This document shows positions 7,063 to 11,436 of a DNA stretch of 11,436 nt, piece by piece. The position numbers and the translations under genes were made by a program. The stretch spans positions 1-11,436 of the forward strand of contig JANNMJ010000194.1 of NCBI GenBank assembly GCA_031397815.1, given 5' to 3'. The notes below the pieces were generated by a model that was not told where the DNA came from, made no database searches, and saw nothing but the letters and a program-made list of their open reading frames with translations. How positions within the stretch are numbered: position 1 is the first letter of the stretch; the number at the start of each line of letters is the position of its first letter. Origin of the DNA: JANNMJ01 sp031397815. Its GTDB lineage: Bacteria > Bacteroidota > Bacteroidia > Cytophagales > Hymenobacteraceae.

Positions 7063-7095
7063 TTCTGGGTTGATACTGGGTTGATACTGGGTTGA
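7056..7095 (+). repeat. 11-bp tandem repeat over the kinase stop codon
   Basis: The unit GGGTTGATACT is repeated about 3.6 times: 7056-7066 (one mismatch, T for A), 7067-7077, 7078-7088, and a partial copy to 7095. The kinase stop TGA (7060-7062) lies inside the first unit. Because the unit length is not a multiple of three, each unit places a TGA in a different frame. Confidence 0.9.
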
Positions 7096-7154
7096 GGCAA
7101 GATTGATTTCGGTCGAGAAACTCTCTTTTTGGTTACGCAGCGTTCGCCGGGCCG

Positions 7155-7186
7155 GGCCGTATTTTCGGCCGCCGGGTTCCTTTTTT
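7155..7186 (+). terminator. Possible hairpin plus T-tract between kinase and receiver genes
   Basis: GGCCG at 7155-7159 pairs with CGGCC at 7166-7170 around TATTTT, and a run of T follows at 7181-7186, ten bases after the stem. The stem is short and the T-run is not adjacent, so termination or attenuation is only a weak possibility. It lies directly ahead of the receiver start at 7194. Confidence 0.25.
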
Positions 7187-7193
7187 CCTCTTT

Positions 7194-7592
7194 ATGCACA
7201 TTCTGGTAGTCGACGACGAAGCCGACGTTCAACCGCTTTTCACGCAGCGTTTTCGGCGCGAAATCCGGAGCGGCGCCCTCACCTTCTCCTTCGCCCTCTC
7301 CGGCGAGGAAGCCTTGACGATGCTCCACCGCGACGCGTCCGACGTGGTCCTGATCCTCTCCGACATCAATATGCCCGGCATGACGGGGTTCGAGCTGCTG
7401 CGCGTCATCCGGTCGGAGCACCCCGCCCCTTCCCTGCCGCACGTGATGATGATTACCGCCTACGGCAACTCCGAAACCAAGGACCAAGCCCTCGCCCTCG
7501 GCGCCGACGATTTGCTCAGCAAGCCTGTCGATTTTAATGCGCTCCGCGAGCGACTGACCGAATTCTTCCCCGAAACGTCGCCGTCGTCGTAA
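7194..7592 (+). CDS. Single-domain response regulator (receiver only)
   Basis: This 132-residue protein is a stand-alone CheY-like receiver with no output domain. The acidic pocket is VVDDE (Asp7, Asp8), the phosphoacceptor is Asp57 in LSDINMPGM, the switch Thr88 lies in MMITAYG, and the conserved lysine is Lys110 in SKPVDF. It begins at the first beta strand (MHILVVDDE), which fixes the start at 7194, and ends shortly after the last helix. It lies 131 bases after the kinase gene and 90 bases before the receiver-cyclase gene on the same strand, so it is very likely a partner of that kinase. It may act as a phosphate sink, an intermediate or a protein-interaction output. Its receiver closely resembles that of the next gene, including the segment F-R-R-x-I-R-x-G before the third strand. 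Confidence 0.93.
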   Translation: MHILVVDDEADVQPLFTQRFRREIRSGALTFSFALSGEEALTMLHRDASDVVLILSDINMPGMTGFELLRVIRSEHPAPSLPHVMMITAYGNSETKDQALALGADDLLSKPVDFNALRERLTEFFPETSPSS

Positions 7593-7682
7593 GTCGTAAG
7601 AAAAACGACTGTCGCGAACAGCCAACCCGCTTCGTCTCGACCTCTCCTGTGTTCCACCCGATTTTTAACATCCCCTTTCGTT

Positions 7683-8735
7683 GTGAAAACTAAAATTCTG
7701 GTTGTGGACGATGAGCCGGATCTCCAGCTTTTAATCGAGCAGAAATTCCGCCGCAATATCCGCGACGGGCGGTACGAGTTCGTTTTCGCCGCGAACGGGC
7801 GCGAAGCGTTGGAAGTACTGACCGGCGCGGGCGATATCGACGTGGTGCTCAGCGACATTAATATGCCCGAAATGGACGGCCTGACGCTCCTCGGCGAGCT
7901 GCGGGCCGCGCATCCGCTGCTGCGCACGGTGATGGTGTCGGCGTACGGGGATATGGCGAATATTCGGGCCGCGATGAATCGGGGTGCCTTTGATTTCGTG
8001 TGCAAGCCCGTCGATTTTCTCGATCTCGAACAGACCATTGAGAAGACGAGCGAGCAGGTGCGGCAAATCCGCCAATCGGTCCGGACGCTGCGCGAAAACA
8101 ACCGCCTGCGGATGTACGTCGACGCCGGCGCCCTCGATCTCCTCGACCGCGCCGGGGCCGACGACGAATTGCTCCAATCAGAGATCGTAGACGCAACCGT
8201 GGCGTTTTACGACATCTGTGGCTTCACGGCGCTCTCCGAAAAACTCCCCGCCGCCGTCATCGTCGGGGTCCTGAATGCGTATTTCGACGAAATCGTAGTC
8301 GGCATCACCGCCCAAGGCGGCACCATCGACAAGTTCATCGGCGACGCCGTAATGGCCGTTTACCGCGGCCCCGACCACCTGTTGCGGGCCGTGCAAGCCG
8401 CCGTGCAGATTCGCACCCGCCTCGCCCAGCATCCGCCCGTCCTCCCCGAAGGTGCCCCCGCCGGCCCGCCCGCCGTAGCCTGCGGCATCAATACTGGCGA
8501 GATGGTCTCCGGAAACATCGGCTCAGCCTCCTTGCAGCGCCTCGATTTCACCGTCATCGGCGATGCCGTGAATCTGGCGCAACGCCTGCAATCGGCCGCC
8601 GGGCCGGGCCAAATCCTCGTCGCCGAAGCCACTTGGAAATTACTCAACGGCGCTTTTGAAGGGGAGTTATTAGGCGAGCGCGTGCTAAAAAACAAAGCCG
8701 AGCCGGTGCGGACTTATTCGATTACGGCGGGTTAG
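7683..8735 (+). CDS. Response regulator with class III adenylate/guanylate cyclase output domain
   Basis: This 350-residue cytoplasmic protein couples a receiver to cyclic nucleotide synthesis. The receiver (1-120) has Asp9/Asp10, phosphoacceptor Asp58 in LSDINMPEM, Ser86 and Lys108. A helical linker (about 113-165) is followed by the class III cyclase domain (about 168-346). Metal-binding Asp177 lies in FYDICGFT and Asp221 in IGDAVMAVY; purine-selecting Lys217 and Asp288 (RLDFTVIGD) fit an adenylate rather than guanylate cyclase; transition-state residues Asn297 and Arg301 lie in AVNLAQRL. All expected catalytic residues are present, so it is probably active as a homodimer making cAMP from ATP, switched by phosphorylation. 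The start is the GTG at 7683, which gives KILVVDDEPD right at the receiver start. It is third and last in the cluster. Confidence 0.92.
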   Translation: MKTKILVVDDEPDLQLLIEQKFRRNIRDGRYEFVFAANGREALEVLTGAGDIDVVLSDINMPEMDGLTLLGELRAAHPLLRTVMVSAYGDMANIRAAMNRGAFDFVCKPVDFLDLEQTIEKTSEQVRQIRQSVRTLRENNRLRMYVDAGALDLLDRAGADDELLQSEIVDATVAFYDICGFTALSEKLPAAVIVGVLNAYFDEIVVGITAQGGTIDKFIGDAVMAVYRGPDHLLRAVQAAVQIRTRLAQHPPVLPEGAPAGPPAVACGINTGEMVSGNIGSASLQRLDFTVIGDAVNLAQRLQSAAGPGQILVAEATWKLLNGAFEGELLGERVLKNKAEPVRTYSITAG

Positions 8736-8771
8736 GATTTGGGGCCTCCGACGCGTACCCCGCACGTACCC

Positions 8772-8797
8772 GGGGTATTATAAATGTTTGATTAGGA
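8772..8797 (+). repeat. Short direct repeat, copy 2 of 2
   Basis: This segment begins GGGGTATTA, has T at 8781, and continues AAATGTTTGATT then AGGA. It matches 5498-5522 in the same orientation, apart from one substitution and one extra A. It begins 37 bases after the cyclase stop. In both copies it is preceded by GC-rich sequence containing ACCC/GGGGTA. Confidence 0.75.
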
Positions 8798-8823
8798 TGC
8801 GCTTCGGGTATCTCCACTCCGAA

Positions 8824-9075
8824 AGCTGGCGCGCGTTTGGGTCGACCGCAGGTCGAGCTAACGCGTGTCTGACCGGGGGGCGCGTCTGTGACGCGCGTTC
8901 GCGTAAGCGAACAACCGACGTGGGATTGGCGCACACCAACAGGCGCGGCTTTATCGAATTTGAAGTGGACAGTAACGCCGTAATGCGCCGCGTTCCGCGG
9001 CGGTGCGTCACAGACGCACTCCCCGGCTAGACACGCGTTCGCTCGACCTGCGGTCGACCCAAACGCGCGCCAGCT
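8824..9075. repeat. 252-bp element with 71-bp near-perfect inverted repeat arms
   Basis: The left arm (8824-8894) and right arm (9005-9075) are reverse complements at all but five of 71 positions, both beginning AGCTGGCGCGCGTTTGGG from the outside. The 110-base centre (8895-9004) carries two more perfect hairpins: GTTCGC-GTAA-GCGAAC at 8897-8912 and CGCCGCG-TTC-CGCGGCG at 8986-9002. Within the arms, TCGACC-GCA-GGTCGA and, on the right, GTGCGTC-ACA-GACGCAC are further small hairpins with three-base loops. It encodes no protein. It could be a non-autonomous mobile element or REP-type cluster, and as the only sequence between two convergent genes it could serve as a two-way terminator. Confidence 0.9.
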
Positions 9076-9119
9076 TGCTTGAGAATTAATACCAACTACA
9101 ACTCTCAGCTCCCAAAAAC

Positions 9120-11012
9120 CTACTTCTTCCACTCATTATCCGCCGGATTTATATCCGCGACATAAAGCGAGCCCAGCTTCACGCTTTTAATCTCCTTCGG
9201 ACTCGTCACTTCCAGCACGGCTTGCGTGGCGCCAGTGGCCCAGACGCCGATGGAGCGGTGGAGATGTTGGGTGGTACCGTCGGAGAAGGTGACGGTAAGA
9301 TCGATGGGGACGGGTTTGGCGCCGTGCGCGTCGATGCGGATGACGCCGCCGCCGTTCGTGCGGGTTTCGACGGAAGTGATGCCGAGGTCGGGGGTGCCCG
9401 ATTCGTAGAACCAGCGGCGCCAGAACCAATTGACGTTTTGGCCCGCGCCGTCGTTCATCGCGTTGAAAAAATCGAGCGGCAGCGGGTGCTTGCCATGCCA
9501 GGTGCGGATGTACTGATGCAGGGCTTTCGTGAATTTCTCCTCGCCCAGTAGATCCTGCACGTAGCGGTAGCCGAGTGCGGGTTTTACGTAGGAGTTGAGC
9601 AGCACCGCGCGGTCGGTGAGGCCCGGCGTGAGGGTCATGATGGGCGGGTCGGCCTCGGAACCGGCGAGGGCGTTGTAGGGCGGCATCCCGTAATCATCGG
9701 CGATTTTAGGGTCGATGATGCCCGAAATGACCCACTCGCCGTAGGTCGCCCAGCCCTCGTCCATCCAGCCGTACTGTGTCTCGTTGATGCCCATGTAAAA
9801 CGGGAACATCGTGTGAAAAACCTCGTGGTCGGTGAGCGTGATGGCCTCTACGCGGTCAGCGGTGGGGTTATCGTTGACCATCATCGGGTATTCCATCTGG
9901 TCCAGCCCATCCACGACGGTCATGTGGGAATACGGGAACGGCCATTTCGGGAACTGATAGCTCATCGCATCCACCGTCTGCCGTGTGAAGCGCGCGACGT
10001 CTTCAAAATCCTTGTGTTTCGGGTCGTAGACGGCATCGCAGCGGGTGCGGCGCTTGGTGGCGGGGTCGACTAATACGCTCGTCGATTGCCACGCGTAATG
10101 GTCAGAGGTGGCGAAGACAAAATCGGGCACGTCGGTCGCGCGGAACCGCCACGTATTGCGCGGGTTCTGCGCCGTCAGGTTGCGGCGCTGCGCTTCCTCG
10201 GGGCTGACCACCATCACGCAACCATCCTGCCGGGCGGCCGCGTCGAGCCGCTTGATGATGGGTTTCTGAAGAACTTCGGTGGGGTTGAGCAGGTCGCCGG
10301 TCGCCCAGACGATGAAATCGCGCGGGACGGTAATCGCGACATCGAACGTCCCGAAGTCGTTGTACAGCTCGGCATCGCCGGTGTAGGGCGTGGTATTCCA
10401 GCCGCGCACATCGTCGTATACAGCGATTCGGGGGAAGAAATACGCCACGAACGCCGCGCCGGGCGCCACCTCGCCCGTCCGCATATGCGACTCTTTGTTG
10501 AGCGTGTAACTGTACGTCAGCTCCACGCGCACCGTGCTGCGCGGCCCAACGGCGCGCGGCGCGGGCACACGAAGGTTGGTGTTGTCGGGGCGCAGCTTGG
10601 CCACGTCCACGGTCTGCCCGCCGATGCTGAGCTGGGTGATTTTAACGCCATCGTGGACGTCGGTCGGCTCGAAGCGACGGTCGCGCGGGGCGCCTTTTTG
10701 GTACACGTTCGGGTAAAGCTTGAACAGCAGTGACCGGAGCGAATCGGGCGAATCGTTGCGGTAATCGATGCCAACGGTGCCGCTGACGAGGCGCGTAGCA
10801 GGGTCGAAATCGACGGCAATGGTGTAGGCGGCGCTGTTTTGCCAGTAATTCGGCCCCGGTCGGCCGGTGGCGGCGCGCGTTCCGGCGGTGTAAGCCCGCT
10901 GGTGGTTACGCGGAATCGGCAGCGGTTCGGGAGTCGGAACGGCGGCGGGCGCTTGAGCCGACGCGAATAAGGAAGGAAGCAGCAGAGCCGCGAGCAGCAG
11001 GTAACGGGTCAT
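9120..11012 (-). CDS. Secreted M1-family zinc metallopeptidase
   Basis: This 630-residue gluzincin is predicted to be exported and to cleave N-terminal residues from peptides, or a related substrate. Residues 1-19 form a signal peptide (MTRYLLLAALLLPSLFASA). An N-terminal beta-rich domain (about 57-290) resembles the M1 saddle domain. The catalytic domain contains HEVFH (396-400), and the third zinc ligand Glu419 lies exactly 18 residues further on, in WMDEGWATY, so the HExxH-x18-E signature is complete. The substrate-binding motif usually written GAMEN appears as QMEYP (372-376), a variant seen in a bacterial M1 subgroup. Tyr475 or Tyr482 (LLNSYVKPALGY) is a candidate for the transition-state tyrosine. 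There is no T9SS C-terminal domain, so it is probably periplasmic or outer-membrane associated. It is convergent with the signalling cluster and divergent from rsmE, hence transcribed alone. Confidence 0.93.
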   Translation of the reverse strand: MTRYLLLAALLLPSLFASAQAPAAVPTPEPLPIPRNHQRAYTAGTRAATGRPGPNYWQNSAAYTIAVDFDPATRLVSGTVGIDYRNDSPDSLRSLLFKLYPNVYQKGAPRDRRFEPTDVHDGVKITQLSIGGQTVDVAKLRPDNTNLRVPAPRAVGPRSTVRVELTYSYTLNKESHMRTGEVAPGAAFVAYFFPRIAVYDDVRGWNTTPYTGDAELYNDFGTFDVAITVPRDFIVWATGDLLNPTEVLQKPIIKRLDAAARQDGCVMVVSPEEAQRRNLTAQNPRNTWRFRATDVPDFVFATSDHYAWQSTSVLVDPATKRRTRCDAVYDPKHKDFEDVARFTRQTVDAMSYQFPKWPFPYSHMTVVDGLDQMEYPMMVNDNPTADRVEAITLTDHEVFHTMFPFYMGINETQYGWMDEGWATYGEWVISGIIDPKIADDYGMPPYNALAGSEADPPIMTLTPGLTDRAVLLNSYVKPALGYRYVQDLLGEEKFTKALHQYIRTWHGKHPLPLDFFNAMNDGAGQNVNWFWRRWFYESGTPDLGITSVETRTNGGGVIRIDAHGAKPVPIDLTVTFSDGTTQHLHRSIGVWATGATQAVLEVTSPKEIKSVKLGSLYVADINPADNEWKK

Positions 11013-11160
11013 TCAGAATTTTAAGCAGAAATCGAGAGAGCTTGACGGGGGCGAGGCCGGGTCAATAGGCGAAGCTACTCGCTACGGAGTTGCACGACCC
11101 TTGCGGCGCCAACCTTCCGGCCCACACCCGACCTTTGCGCCGCTCCCCTCCTCCCCCGTT

Positions 11161-11436
11161 ATGGCGTACCGCTTTTTCCTCCCCAACCCGCCGCCCGGCG
11201 ATATTCTGCCCATCCCCGAAGACGAAGCGCACCACCTCACGCGGGTGCTGCGCCTCGAAGCGGGCGCCACCGTGGAAGCCCTCGACGGCGCCGGAAACCG
11301 CTATTTCGGCACCCTAACCGAGCTGACCAAGCGCGGCGCCCTGATGCAGGTCACGGACCGCGAAACGGTGCCGCCCCCGTCCGCCGCCCTGCACCTACTA
11401 GTAGCGCCCACCAAAAACCTCGACCGCATGGAGTGG
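11161..11436 (+). CDS. rsmE: 16S rRNA (uracil(1498)-N3)-methyltransferase, 5' part
   Basis: An open frame of 92 codons starts at the ATG at 11161 and runs off the right edge without a stop. It encodes the N-terminal PUA-like RNA-binding domain of RsmE, which methylates U1498 of 16S rRNA in the decoding centre. Diagnostic segments are MAYRFFLP, EAHHLTRVLRLEAGATVEAL (residues 22-41), DGAGNRYFG (42-50), and LHLLVAPTKNLDRMEW (77-92), which is the entry to the SPOUT methyltransferase domain. The SAM-binding knot lies beyond the window; the full protein is usually about 230-250 residues. The gene is divergent from the peptidase gene, with 148 bases between the two starts, and no Shine-Dalgarno sequence is seen. 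Confidence 0.92.
   Translation, partial: MAYRFFLPNPPPGDILPIPEDEAHHLTRVLRLEAGATVEALDGAGNRYFGTLTELTKRGALMQVTDRETVPPPSAALHLLVAPTKNLDRMEW

Larger units (their letters stand above)
8736..9119. other. Convergent intergenic region dominated by repeats
   Basis: These 384 bases separate the end of the receiver-cyclase gene from the end of the peptidase gene. They hold the second copy of a short direct repeat (8772-8797) and a 252-bp inverted repeat (8824-9075). Open frames on both strands span the region, but both contain the same SWRAFGSTAGRANACL peptide, because they read opposite arms of one palindrome. That marks them as non-genes. Confidence 0.7.

Noticed and set aside
7593..7609. Hairpin GTCGT-AAGAAAA-ACGAC after the lone receiver
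   Set aside because: The stem is only five base pairs with no T-tract, and is expected by chance.
8722..9132. Open frame on the minus strand across the convergent gap, and a plus-strand counterpart at 8788-9030
   Set aside because: Both translate opposite arms of the same 252-bp palindrome and so share the peptide SWRAFGSTAGRANACL. Neither has a recognisable domain.
10086..10733. Plus-strand open frame of 215 codons
   Set aside because: It is antisense to the M1 peptidase gene, with no recognised domain.
11085..11160. Bacteroidota-type promoter for rsmE, with GACCTTTG as a -7 match
   Set aside because: Seven of eight -7 positions fit, but no TTG lies at a suitable -33 distance, so it was not called.

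Overview
The window comes from a GC-rich member of the Bacteroidota. The strongest evidence is a large secreted protein ending in the CHU_C/gliding-motility type sorting domain (type B cargo signal of the type IX secretion system), which is essentially confined to this phylum. The histidine kinase core of the type 'HEIQNPLNFVNNF' and the near absence of Shine-Dalgarno sequences fit the same assignment. A Cytophagia-like, Hymenobacter-like lineage is plausible, but the genus cannot be read from the sequence.

Layout from left to right: (1) positions 1-141 look like the 3' end of an insertion sequence (C-terminal scrap of an open frame plus a probable terminal repeat), followed by a gene-less, less GC-rich stretch to 379. 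(2) 380-1402 (-) encodes a luciferase-like flavin-dependent monooxygenase. (3) 1403-1657 holds a large imperfect inverted repeat. (4) 1658-4351 (-) encodes an 897-residue secreted multidomain Ig/PKD-like protein with a T9SS sorting domain. (5) 4498-4597 is a nested inverted repeat. (6) 4604-5314 (-) encodes an OmpA-type peptidoglycan-binding envelope protein. (7) 5315-5688 is a divergent spacer filled with small GC-rich hairpins. (8) 5689-8735 (+) is a three-gene signalling cluster: membrane histidine kinase, single-domain receiver, and a receiver fused to a class III nucleotide cyclase. (9) 8736-9119 is a convergent spacer dominated by a 252-bp near-perfect inverted repeat. (10) 9120-11012 (-) encodes a secreted M1-family metallopeptidase. 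(11) 11161 to the right edge (+) is the 5' part of rsmE, a 16S rRNA methyltransferase.

The most coherent functional unit is the signalling cluster. The kinase would sense a membrane or cytoplasmic cue and phosphorylate one or both receivers. The last gene keeps every recognised catalytic residue of a class III adenylate cyclase, so the predicted output is a cyclic nucleotide, probably cAMP. Three products are predicted to be exported (Ig-like T9SS cargo, OmpA-like protein, M1 peptidase), but nothing in the sequence ties them to the signalling genes.

The other notable feature is that the large intergenic gaps carry different inverted-repeat families. In addition, a short direct repeat (5498-5522 and 8772-8797) brackets the kinase/receiver/cyclase cluster.
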